Shown here: in pieces, positions 26,940-33,925 of the stretch
Numbering within the stretch: position 1 is the first letter of the stretch
Layout of the letters: each line of letters opens with the position of its first letter
Source: Streptomyces sp. NBC_00554
GTDB taxonomy: Bacteria > Actinomycetota > Actinomycetes > Streptomycetales > Streptomycetaceae
Reading direction: 5' to 3'
DNA length: 64,000 nucleotides
Assembly (NCBI RefSeq): GCF_041431135.1
Contig: NZ_CP107799.1
Span: 9,440,501 to 9,504,500 of the forward strand
Notes under the pieces: model-generated
What the model saw: only the letters and a program-made list of their open reading frames with translations
What the model was told of the DNA's origin: nothing
Database searches by the model: none
Program-made: the position numbers and the translations under genes

Positions 26940-27026
26940 TCAGCGACAACGCGCGCTGCTCGCCACGCCGAAGTCGATGACTCGGCGCTGCGTCAGAAAG
27001 GCAGCGGAAGCGGTGGCGTGAAGCAT
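26940..27026 (-). CDS. 28-residue leader peptide of the cysteine/sulfur type
   Basis: An ATG at 27026 opens a 28-codon frame that ends QRRVIDFGVASSARCR just before the stop. Streptomyces genomes carry many such tiny ORFs in front of sulfur genes, with a conserved Arg-Arg-x-Val-Asp-Leu block and a Cys-Arg or Cys-Pro end; this one fits that form with Ile-Asp-Phe in the middle. It lies 182 bases before the first gene of the sulfur operon and in the same direction. The Cys codon next to the stop would let translation sense cysteinyl-tRNA supply and control transcription or translation downstream. The Shine-Dalgarno region is weak (GATGAG). Confidence 0.65.
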   Translation of the reverse strand: MLHATASAAFLTQRRVIDFGVASSARCR

Positions 27027-27067
27027 GGACTCATCATGACCGGACGTGGCCGGATACGTCCAACGAC

Positions 27068-27113
27068 GATTCCGCATCGAAATCGATCAGCAATCGAGAT
27101 CGGTGCCGGAATC
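27068..27113. promoter_or_regulatory. inverted repeat in the LysR/leader divergent region
   Basis: GATTCCG (27068-27074) and CGGAATC (27107-27113) are exact complements. Between them lie the related pieces ATCGAAATCGAT and AATCGAGATCGG. The block sits between the leader peptide and the LysR gene, where a LysR protein would be expected to bind both its own and the target promoter. Confidence 0.45.
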
Positions 27114-27129
27114 GGGCTACCGTCACCGC

Positions 27130-27978
27130 ATGCCCCAACCTGTCCTCGACATCGTGGCCCTGCGCAGCCTGACCGCGATAGCCGACTGCGGCGGCTTCCA
27201 TCGCGCGGCCCACTCCCTCGCCCTCAGCCAGTCCGCGGTCAGCCAGCATGTGCGCAGGCTGGAGAAGGCGCTGGGCCGCCCGGTCGTCGAGCGCGAGGGC
27301 CGCGGGATGCGGTTCACCCCCGACGGACGCCTGCTGGTGGAGCAGGCCCGCCGTATCCTCGCCGTCCACGACGAAGCCGTGCGTGCCCTCCTCGACGTGG
27401 ACGGCGACACCGTCACCATCGGCTCGACCGAGCATGCCGCCGACCAGTTCCTGCCCCGGCTCACCGCCGCCGTGCAGGCGGTGCGGCCCGGCTGCCGGGT
27501 GCGCTTCCGTATCGACCGCTCGGCACGCCTCGTCGAGGCCGTGGAGCGGGGGAGCGTGGACGTCGCGGTGTACGTCACCGAGGCCGCCGCCACCGAGGGC
27601 ACCCCGGTCGGCGGACTGCCGCTGACCTGGCACGCCACGCCCGGCTGGACGCCGCCCGGGACGCCCGATCCCGTCCCGCTGGTCGCGATCGAGGACCCCT
27701 GCGCGATCCGCCGCCGGGCCATCGCGACTCTCGCCGCGCACGGCGTCGCGGCCACGGTGGTCGGCGACGCCGGCTATCTCGCGGGCGTCCTCGACATCGC
27801 CCGCACCGGCCAGGGCGTGGCCCTGCTCGCCGCGGTCGGGCCCGCACCGGACGGCTTGACCCCGTACGACGGGCTGCCCCCGGTCACCCCGATCCCCATG
27901 AGCGCGCTGGCCCGCCCCGGCGCGGACCCGGCGACCGTCACGGCCGCGTTCGACGCGGTGCGGGATCTTCTGCGGTGA
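27130..27978 (+). CDS. LysR-family regulator of the sulfur operon
   Basis: A 282-residue LysR protein. The N-terminal winged helix is HRAAHSLALSQSAVSQHVRRL (helix-turn-helix within residues 20-40), followed by GRPVVEREGRGMRFTPDGR. The ligand domain starts near residue 90 (VTIGSTEHAADQFLPRL) and is shorter than usual, so the whole protein is slightly small for the family. It is divergent from the leader peptide and the sulfur genes, the classic LysR layout, and is likely their activator. Convergent with the MarR gene, 23 bases away. Confidence 0.88.
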   Translation: MPQPVLDIVALRSLTAIADCGGFHRAAHSLALSQSAVSQHVRRLEKALGRPVVEREGRGMRFTPDGRLLVEQARRILAVHDEAVRALLDVDGDTVTIGSTEHAADQFLPRLTAAVQAVRPGCRVRFRIDRSARLVEAVERGSVDVAVYVTEAAATEGTPVGGLPLTWHATPGWTPPGTPDPVPLVAIEDPCAIRRRAIATLAAHGVAATVVGDAGYLAGVLDIARTGQGVALLAAVGPAPDGLTPYDGLPPVTPIPMSALARPGADPATVTAAFDAVRDLLR

Positions 27979-28001
27979 CGCGGGGTGGGGGACTACCTGT
28001 G

Positions 28002-28394
28002 TTACGCGTTCAACATGCGGTCGAGGACGGCGCGTTGCAGTGGGCGCACCTCGGCGTGCAGGTCGTGTCCCTTCGCGGTGAGCGCGACCCATACTCCGCG
28101 CCGGTCCTCGACGCAGACGGTGCGCTCCACCAGGCCGTCCTTCTCCAGCCGGCCGATGAGGCGGGACAGGGCGCTCTGGCTCAGATGGACCCGGTCGGCG
28201 ATGTTCTGCACACGGCAGAGTGCACCGGGCTGCGCGGCCGTGCCGGAGGCGAGGACGTCGAGTACCTCGAAGTCGCTGGCGCCGAGACCGTACGGGTGCA
28301 GCGCGCGGTCGATCTCGCACATCGTGCGCGCGTGCACCGAGAGGATGTCCCGCCATTGGTCCTCGAGCCGGACGTCGGGCGTCTTCGCTGCCAT
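28002..28394 (-). CDS. MarR-family regulator
   Basis: A 130-residue winged-helix protein: DFEVLDVLASG, then VQNIADRVHLSQSALSRLIG as the recognition helix region, and the wing VERTVCVEDRRGVWVALTAKG. It is slightly shorter than typical MarR proteins at the N-terminus. The region in front holds AT-richer sequence with GTGCAACTAGTGCAG, a possible self-operator. The neighbour upstream is a VOC gene in the same direction, 94 bases away, so they are probably separate units. Ligand unknown. Confidence 0.85.
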   Translation of the reverse strand: MAAKTPDVRLEDQWRDILSVHARTMCEIDRALHPYGLGASDFEVLDVLASGTAAQPGALCRVQNIADRVHLSQSALSRLIGRLEKDGLVERTVCVEDRRGVWVALTAKGHDLHAEVRPLQRAVLDRMLNA

Positions 28395-28487
28395 AACACA
28401 ACGGTAACAGAGATCCGGCCAGTCATTGATTGTGCAACTAGTGCAGGTGCATTCAGTTGCCGCCCTGCTCGGCGGGTGCCCGCCGCG

Positions 28488-28841
28488 CTACTCGGCGGAC
28501 GAGTCCTGGAGGAGCCCGATGAGGTTCCCGTCGGCGTCCTTCACCGAGGCGATCAGCCGGCCGCCGCCCACGTCCTGGACCTCCTGGAGCGACTCGGCAC
28601 CGGCTTCGAGCAGGCCCGCCAGAGTTCCCTTGATGTCGGCGACGTGCCAGTAGGGAACGGGCCCGGTCATGCCCTTGGCGTGGCCGTTCGGGTCCAGGCC
28701 GATGTCCTGCCCGGCGTCCTTGAAACCGACGTAGTACGCCTCGTCCACGTACGGGTCCACCTGCAGCAGTGCGCTGAACAGGGCCTTTGCCTTCGCGATG
28801 TCCTTGACGGGGTAGATGATGGTCTTCAGGCCTGCGGTCAT
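28488..28841 (-). CDS. VOC (glyoxalase/bleomycin-resistance fold) protein
   Basis: A 117-residue single-domain protein: TIIYPVKDIAKAKALFSALL at the start, YVGFKDAGQDIGLDPNG in the middle and SVKDADGNLIGLLQD at the end. The last Glu metal ligand of many VOC enzymes is replaced by Gly in NLIGLL, so a metal-dependent activity is doubtful. The ATG at 28841 has GGAGT six bases upstream. Function unknown. Confidence 0.85.
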   Translation of the reverse strand: MTAGLKTIIYPVKDIAKAKALFSALLQVDPYVDEAYYVGFKDAGQDIGLDPNGHAKGMTGPVPYWHVADIKGTLAGLLEAGAESLQEVQDVGGGRLIASVKDADGNLIGLLQDSSAE

Positions 28842-28986
28842 GACGACTCCTCGTGTCTGTCGCGTTGTCTGTCCCACCGACGCGGATTCCGTCGGTGGTT
28901 TCACGCTAAGGCGGGGGAGCGCCGGGTGGCTTCTCGAATCCTGACCGGTGCGGGCGCGCCTCGCGTGGGCGGAGCCGTTGGAGAGG

Positions 28987-29446
28987 CGCGCACTGGATCA
29001 GGGCGAGGGAAGCCTGCGCGGCGGCGACGCGGGAGCGGACGGCTTCGGCCTCGCCGCGGAGGATGACCGCGACGCGTGTGACGTCAGCCGGCTCCTAGGG
29101 TCTGTCTGGCAATTCCCGTCGTCGCCCGGAGGGCGGCCTCGCGCCCGCTGCGGCAGCAGTTCGTGTCGCAGTAGGTGCGTGCTCTCGGCGTGCCGGGCGT
29201 TGACCCTCGTACTGGACGTACTTGGGTCTGCGCCCGGTGCGGCGAAGGGGGTCCCCCCGCCCGAGTCGGGCGAAGCCGGTTCGAGGGTGGGGGCGCGTGC
29301 ATGGCGTCGCGCGGCAGACGGGAATTGTCAGACAGGCCCTAGCGGCGCCGGCCCGCGGAATCGCGTACGGGAGCCAAGAAGCCCACCGTCTCCCGGTGCC
29401 GCAACACATGCGTCGCCAGGCCGGAGTGGTTCGCGAGGGTGCGCAC
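28987..29446 (-). pseudogene. MerR-family regulator gene disrupted by a MITE-like element
   Basis: Two coding remnants on the minus strand flank the mobile element. The upstream one (29446-29339) reads LANHSGLATHVLRHRETVGF and continues through APVRDSAGRRR, the start and first wing of a MerR winged helix. The downstream one (29094-28987) starts with ADVTRVAVILRG and ends RVAAAQASLALIQCA, which is the next helix and the dimerisation helix of the same family. The stop codon TAG at the break is supplied by the terminal CTAG of the element, in place of the Tyr usually found after GRRR. Frame is maintained across the element if it is taken out. About 30 residues are also missing after VILRG, and homology ends after IQCA, so the gene has decayed further. 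Confidence 0.72.
29099..29338. mobile_element. MITE-like element, about 240 bp
   Basis: The ends are 26-base inverted repeats, counting the flanking CTAG (29095-29120 and 29317-29342), identical at 24 positions; the inner core of both is CAATTCCCGTC. CTAG occurs on both sides and could be a 4-bp target duplication, or TA a 2-bp one. No transposase is encoded. The interior has several shorter GC-rich palindromes. The inverted-repeat ends resemble a non-autonomous element that I recall as common in Streptomyces genomes. It interrupts a merR gene. Confidence 0.75.
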
Positions 29447-29567
29447 GGCGCCGGTGCACTGACGCGTGAGCGCGCGGACGCCTGGGGCGCGGAGCAGCGC
29501 AGCCGCGCCGCGACCGACCGCCTGTCTCCTGGCCCTGTCGGTGTTCGCGGCGCGGTCACCGCACCTC

Positions 29568-30593
29568 TCAGGTCGACTCCCGCCGTACCAACTCCGTGGG
29601 CAGGATCACCGCGGCAGGGTCCTCGCCCCCGATCTGGGCGAGCAGCACCCGTACCATCTCGGCGCTGATGCGGTCCCAGGGCTGGCGGATGGTGGTGAGG
29701 GCGGGAGTGGACGCGGTGGCCGCGGGGGAGTCGTCGAAGCCGCCGACCGACACGTCCTCGGGTACCCGGCGGCCGGCCTTGCGCAGCGCGGCGAGCACGC
29801 CCTGTGCCATCAGGTCGGAGGCGACGAACACGGCGTCTATGTCCGGTACCCGGGTGAGGAGTTGCTCGGCGCCCGCCTCGCCGCTGGCCCGGCTGTAGTC
29901 GCCGGAGACGACGAGACGGTCGTCGGCCTCGATGCCCGCTTCGGCGAGCACCTCCCGGTAGCCCGCGAGACGCTCGACACCGCCGGGGGTGTCGAGCGGG
30001 CCGGTGACCATGCCGATCCGGCGACGGCCGAGGGACCGCAGGTGTTTGACCATGTCACGGGCGCCGTCCCGGTCGTCCGCGGCGACGTAACTGACCTTGG
30101 ACCCCATGCCGATGGGCTTGCCGCAGGCGACCAGCGGCACGCCCGCCTCGCGCAGCTGCTCGGCCACCGGGTCGCCGGAGTGGCTGGAGACCAGCAGCAC
30201 CCCGTCGACATGGCCCGCGGTGATGTACCGAGTTATGCGCCGCCGTTCGTCCTGCGTGCCCGCGAGCATCAGCAGGAGGGGAACGTCGTGCGCGGCCAGC
30301 GCCTGCGTGCAACCACGTAGCAGGACGTTGAAGTTGGGGTCCTCGAAGAACCGCTCCTGAGGTTCGGTCAGCAGGAAGCCGATCGAGTCGGAACGCCCGG
30401 TGATCAGCGAGCGGGCGTGCCGGTTCACGACGTAACCCGTCCTGCGGATGGCGGCGTTGACCGCCTCCTGCGCCGCGGGGCTGACGTAGTGCCCGCCGTT
30501 GAGCACGCGCGACACCGTGCCCCTCGATACACCCGCCTCGCGCGCGACGTCATGAATCGTGGGCGGTCTGCGCCGGCCCCCCGCGTTGGTCAT
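29568..30593 (-). CDS. LacI-family repressor of the galactoside cluster
   Basis: A 341-residue LacI/GalR protein. The headpiece is TIHDVAREAGVSRGTVSRVL with the hinge helix HARSLITGRS; the periplasmic-binding-like domain has IGFLLTEPQE, VDGVLLVSSHSGDP and the C-terminal VSVGGFDDSPAATASTPALT. The ATG at 30593 is one of two possible starts; a GTG at 30599 would overlap the permease stop by GTGA. It is the last gene of the ABC transporter operon and probably binds the palindrome at 33796-33811. Confidence 0.92.
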   Translation of the reverse strand: MTNAGGRRRPPTIHDVAREAGVSRGTVSRVLNGGHYVSPAAQEAVNAAIRRTGYVVNRHARSLITGRSDSIGFLLTEPQERFFEDPNFNVLLRGCTQALAAHDVPLLLMLAGTQDERRRITRYITAGHVDGVLLVSSHSGDPVAEQLREAGVPLVACGKPIGMGSKVSYVAADDRDGARDMVKHLRSLGRRRIGMVTGPLDTPGGVERLAGYREVLAEAGIEADDRLVVSGDYSRASGEAGAEQLLTRVPDIDAVFVASDLMAQGVLAALRKAGRRVPEDVSVGGFDDSPAATASTPALTTIRQPWDRISAEMVRVLLAQIGGEDPAAVILPTELVRREST

Positions 30594-30595
30594 GG

Positions 30596-31501
30596 TCACG
30601 ACTTTACGGCTCCCGACAGCAGATCGAGACTCCAGAAACGCTGGATGACCAGGAACAGCGCGACCAGCGGGATGATCGCGAGCAGCGCACCGGTGATCAC
30701 CAGCGTGTACAACGCCGGGGTGTTTGAGCCCTGTTCGAGAAGCGTGAACAGGCCGAGCGTGATCGGGAACTTCTCGTCGTCGCTGAGCATGATGTACGGC
30801 AGCAGGAAGTTGTTCCACACCGCCACGAACTGGAACAGGAACACCGTCACCAGACCCGGCACCATCATCGGCAGCGCGATCCGCGTGAAGATCCGCCACT
30901 CGCTCGCGCCGTCCATCCGCCCGGCCTCGACCACGTCACCGGGCACGGCCGCGGCGGCGTAGATCCGGGCGAGATACACGCCGTACGGGGAGAGGACGAG
31001 CGGCAGGAGCACGGACGCGTACGAGTCCGTCAGGTCCGCCTTCGCCAGCAGCAGGTACTGCGGGATGGCCAGGATTACCGGCGGCATCAGCACACCGGCC
31101 ATCAGGATGCTGAACACCGTCTCGCGGCCACGGAAGCGGTACATCGCGAGCGCGTAGCCGCTGACCGCCGAGACGGCCGTCGACAGGAGGGCGCCGAGAC
31201 CGGCGTACAGGGCGGAGTTGCCCATCCACTTCCAGTAGATGCCGTCGCGGTAGGCGTTGAGATCCTTGACGTTCTCGGTGAAACCGGAGCCCGGAAGGAA
31301 GGTGAAGGTGGAGAACAGCTCGCTGCCCGACTTGGTGGCCGCGATCACCACCCAGGCGACCGGCAGCAGACAGTAGAGGGCGCCGAGCAGCAGCGTCAGC
31401 GTCGGGACGAGGGCGATCCGGCGGCGCAGCGGCGGCCCCTGGGCGGTCCCGGGGGTGGTACCCGCGGCCGGTGCGGCCTTACGCAGGGCAAGAGAACTCA
31501 T
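30596..31501 (-). CDS. carbohydrate ABC transporter permease (MalG-like)
   Basis: A 301-residue membrane protein with six hydrophobic segments after a 30-residue cytoplasmic tail. The EAA loop is VEAGRMDGASEWRIFTRIAL and the C-terminus ends FLVIQRFWSLDLLSGAVKS, as in the CUT1 sugar importers. It overlaps the other permease by ATGA. It works with the proteins at 31498 and 32418; no ATPase is encoded, which is usual in Streptomyces, where the shared MsiK ATPase drives CUT1 systems. Confidence 0.92.
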   Translation of the reverse strand: MSSLALRKAAPAAGTTPGTAQGPPLRRRIALVPTLTLLLGALYCLLPVAWVVIAATKSGSELFSTFTFLPGSGFTENVKDLNAYRDGIYWKWMGNSALYAGLGALLSTAVSAVSGYALAMYRFRGRETVFSILMAGVLMPPVILAIPQYLLLAKADLTDSYASVLLPLVLSPYGVYLARIYAAAAVPGDVVEAGRMDGASEWRIFTRIALPMMVPGLVTVFLFQFVAVWNNFLLPYIMLSDDEKFPITLGLFTLLEQGSNTPALYTLVITGALLAIIPLVALFLVIQRFWSLDLLSGAVKS

Positions 31502-32421
31502 CGTGCTTCCTCCTGCTTGTTACGGGAGTTCGCGGCACGCAGGAAGCCGAAGGACAGGACGAGGGTGACGACGGCGATGAGTGCGGCCTGCGCGGCGGCG
31601 GAGTAGATGTCGCCGTTCTTGAAGGCGTCCTGGTACACCTTCATCAGCGGACTCCAGGTCGTGGAGACGGAGTTGGTGAGCGGTTTGAGGGTGGTCGGCT
31701 CGCTGAACACCTGGAGCGTCGCGATGATCGAGAAGAAGAAGGTGAGCACCAGCGAGGGCGCCACCATCGGGATCTTGATCCGCAGCGCGATCTGCAGCGG
31801 TGTGGCGCCGTCCAGCTTCGCCGCCTCGTACACCTCGGCCGGAATGGCCTGCAGCGAGGTGTAGATGACGATCATGTTGAAGCCGGTGCCGCCCCAGACC
31901 GCGATGTTGGACAGTGCGATGTAGAGCGGACCGCCGTCCAGCAGGTCAGGCTGCGGCATCCCCAGCTTGTCGAGGATGAAGTAGAAGGGGCTGACGTCCG
32001 GGAGGTACAGGAAGCCCCAGAGCATCGCGGCGACGACGCCCGGAATGGCGTACGGCAGGAAGATCGCGAGCCGCGTGAAGGGGGCGAGGCGCACCTTGTC
32101 CGTGTCGAGCATCAGGGCGAAGAGCAGCGCGAGGCCGAGCATCACCGGGATCACGATGGCGCCGTAGCCCGCCACGCGCAGCGCCCCGTCGAGCAGTTCG
32201 GAGTCGGTGAGCGCGTCGGTGTAGTTCTCCAGGCCCGCCCAGACTTCCTTGCGGGCACCGGCGCCGAGCCCGAGGCCCGAGACCTGGACCTTGTGCAGGC
32301 TCAGCCAGAGCGCGTACCCGATGGGCAGCGCGAAGAAGAGGGCGAAGAGGACCGTCGCGGGGATGAGGAAAGCGTACGGGGCCCCCTTGACCCCGTACGA
32401 CTTCCGGCGTGCCTTGGTCAC
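31498..32421 (-). CDS. carbohydrate ABC transporter permease (MalF-like)
   Basis: A 307-residue membrane protein of the CUT1 family. It has AFLIPATVLFALFFALPIGY as the first segment and the EAA loop YEAAKLDGATPLQIALRIKI. The GTG start overlaps the stop of the binding protein (GTGA) and the stop overlaps the next permease start (ATGA). Together with its neighbours it should import galacto-oligosaccharides. Confidence 0.92.
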   Translation of the reverse strand: MTKARRKSYGVKGAPYAFLIPATVLFALFFALPIGYALWLSLHKVQVSGLGLGAGARKEVWAGLENYTDALTDSELLDGALRVAGYGAIVIPVMLGLALLFALMLDTDKVRLAPFTRLAIFLPYAIPGVVAAMLWGFLYLPDVSPFYFILDKLGMPQPDLLDGGPLYIALSNIAVWGGTGFNMIVIYTSLQAIPAEVYEAAKLDGATPLQIALRIKIPMVAPSLVLTFFFSIIATLQVFSEPTTLKPLTNSVSTTWSPLMKVYQDAFKNGDIYSAAAQAALIAVVTLVLSFGFLRAANSRNKQEEAR

Positions 32422-33740
32422 TCCGCGACCCCGAAGCCCTGCTTCTTGAGGTCGGCGACGGTGTCGTCCTGCATGGTCTTCAGGGCGGCACCGAAGTCCG
32501 ACTTGTTCTTGGCCGCGGCGCCGAAGGCGTCGTTGAAGGTCGTGTAGGCGACGTTCACGTTCGGGCCCCAGGCGGACGGCGCGGTGGTCTTCGCGATCTC
32601 GGAGGCCTTGGTGTAGAAGTCGGCCTGGTTCGAGAAGAAGGCCGGCGGCGTGGCGAACGCGCCACCGGTCTGTGCGCTCGTGGCGGCCGGGTAGATGCCA
32701 CCCTCCTTCGCCATCGCGGCCACCGCCGTCGGGTCCGTGTTCAGCCAGGCGGCGAACTTCGCGGCGGCCGACTTGTTCTTGGAGTCAGTGGTGACCGCGG
32801 TGGACGAGCCACCCCAGCTGCCGGTGACGTTGTCGGAGGCCGACCACTGCGGCAGCGGGGCCATCGCCCACTTGCCCGCGGTGTCGGGGGCCGCGGTGGT
32901 GAGGGTGCCGGGCGCCCAGACCGCGCTGACCCAGGCGATCTGCTTGCCGGTGTTCAGCGCCTTGTTCCAGGACGGCGTGTACATCGGCTGGTTGTCGATC
33001 GCGCCCTCCTTGACGAGGCCGCCCCAGAAGTCGGCGACCTTCTGCGTCGCCGCGTCGTCGATGCCGACCTTCCACTTCTCGCCCTCGGTCGTCCACCACT
33101 TGGCGCCCGCCTGCTGCGCCAGCCCCGCGAAGAGGCCGGAGTCGTTGGCGGAGAACGTGGTCAGGTCCGTGTCGGGGGACTTCTTCTTGAGCGCGCGGGC
33201 GGTCTCCGCGAACTCCTCCCACGTAGTCGGGACCGTCAGGCCGTACTGCTTGAAGAGGTCCTCGCGGTAGTAGAACATCATCGGCCCGATGTCCTGCGGG
33301 ATCGCGTACACCGCGTCCGTGCCCAGCGTCGTCTGCTGCCAGACGCCCTCGGCGAACTTGTCCTTCGCGCCGTTCACATCGCCCGATATGTCGGCGAGCG
33401 CGTCATTGCTGACCAGCGTCGGAAGCGCCTGGTACTCGGCCTGGACCAGGTCCGGGGCCTTGTTCGCCTTGTGCGCGGTGAGGATCTTGGTGACCAGTGT
33501 GTCGCCGGACGCCTGCTTCTTCACCGTGACGGTGATCTGCTGCTCTTTCCCCGGCCCCTTGTTCCACAGGTCCACGACCTTGTCCATGCCCGGGGCCCAG
33601 GTCCAGTACGTCAGAGACGCGGGACCGGACTGGGCTTCGCTCTTGTCGTCGTCGGACGAGCCGCAGGCGGCGAGCGAGGTGGCACCGAGCGCGACGGCGA
33701 TGGTGGTGGCCACGAGGCGGCTGTGCTTCGTGATGGGCAT
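32418..33740 (-). CDS. sugar ABC transporter substrate-binding lipoprotein
   Basis: A 440-residue lipoprotein; the signal peptide ends in the lipobox SLAAC (Cys about residue 28), followed by an Asp/Ser-rich linker. The mature part is of the extracellular solute-binding family 1: ASLTYWTWAPGMDKVVDLWN, APDLVQAEYQALPTL, DIGPMMFYYREDLFKQYG and GSWGGSSTAVT. GGGGAG precedes the ATG at 33740. It is the first gene of the operon and, given the neighbours, probably binds galactose-containing oligosaccharides. Confidence 0.9.
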   Translation of the reverse strand: MPITKHSRLVATTIAVALGATSLAACGSSDDDKSEAQSGPASLTYWTWAPGMDKVVDLWNKGPGKEQQITVTVKKQASGDTLVTKILTAHKANKAPDLVQAEYQALPTLVSNDALADISGDVNGAKDKFAEGVWQQTTLGTDAVYAIPQDIGPMMFYYREDLFKQYGLTVPTTWEEFAETARALKKKSPDTDLTTFSANDSGLFAGLAQQAGAKWWTTEGEKWKVGIDDAATQKVADFWGGLVKEGAIDNQPMYTPSWNKALNTGKQIAWVSAVWAPGTLTTAAPDTAGKWAMAPLPQWSASDNVTGSWGGSSTAVTTDSKNKSAAAKFAAWLNTDPTAVAAMAKEGGIYPAATSAQTGGAFATPPAFFSNQADFYTKASEIAKTTAPSAWGPNVNVAYTTFNDAFGAAAKNKSDFGAALKTMQDDTVADLKKQGFGVAE

Positions 33741-33795
33741 GGATAGTTCTCCCCTGACCTGGGTCTCCGCCTGCTGCGGACGACCTGCCATGCTT

Positions 33796-33811
33796 CTGTG
33801 AGCGTTCACAG
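33796..33811. promoter_or_regulatory. LacI-type operator
   Basis: CTGTGAGCGTTCACAG is a 16-bp palindrome with 14 symmetric bases. It overlaps the -10 edge and start point of the leftward promoter in front of the binding-protein gene, as expected for a repressor site. Confidence 0.7.
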
Positions 33812-33838
33812 TAGAGAAACATCCCGGACACTTGTCAA
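33810..33838 (-). promoter_or_regulatory. promoter of the galactoside importer operon
   Basis: On the minus strand TTGACA (33838-33833) and TCTACT (33815-33810) are 17 bases apart. The start point would fall near 33803, within the operator and 63 bases before the ATG. Confidence 0.65.
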
Positions 33839-33885
33839 TGGTTGTTGCTGTGCGGTTATGTTGGGCTCTCGCCGATGGCGATGTG

Positions 33886-33899
33886 TGTGCACGTTCCCA
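33886..33899. promoter_or_regulatory. second, weaker LacI operator candidate
   Basis: TGTGCACGTTCCCA matches the inner 14 bases of the palindrome at 33797-33810 in 11 positions and lies 27 bases before the beta-galactosidase ATG. One repressor could thus control both divergent units. Confidence 0.4.
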
Positions 33900-33925
33900 A
33901 ATGATCGATTAAACGGGAGAGATCC

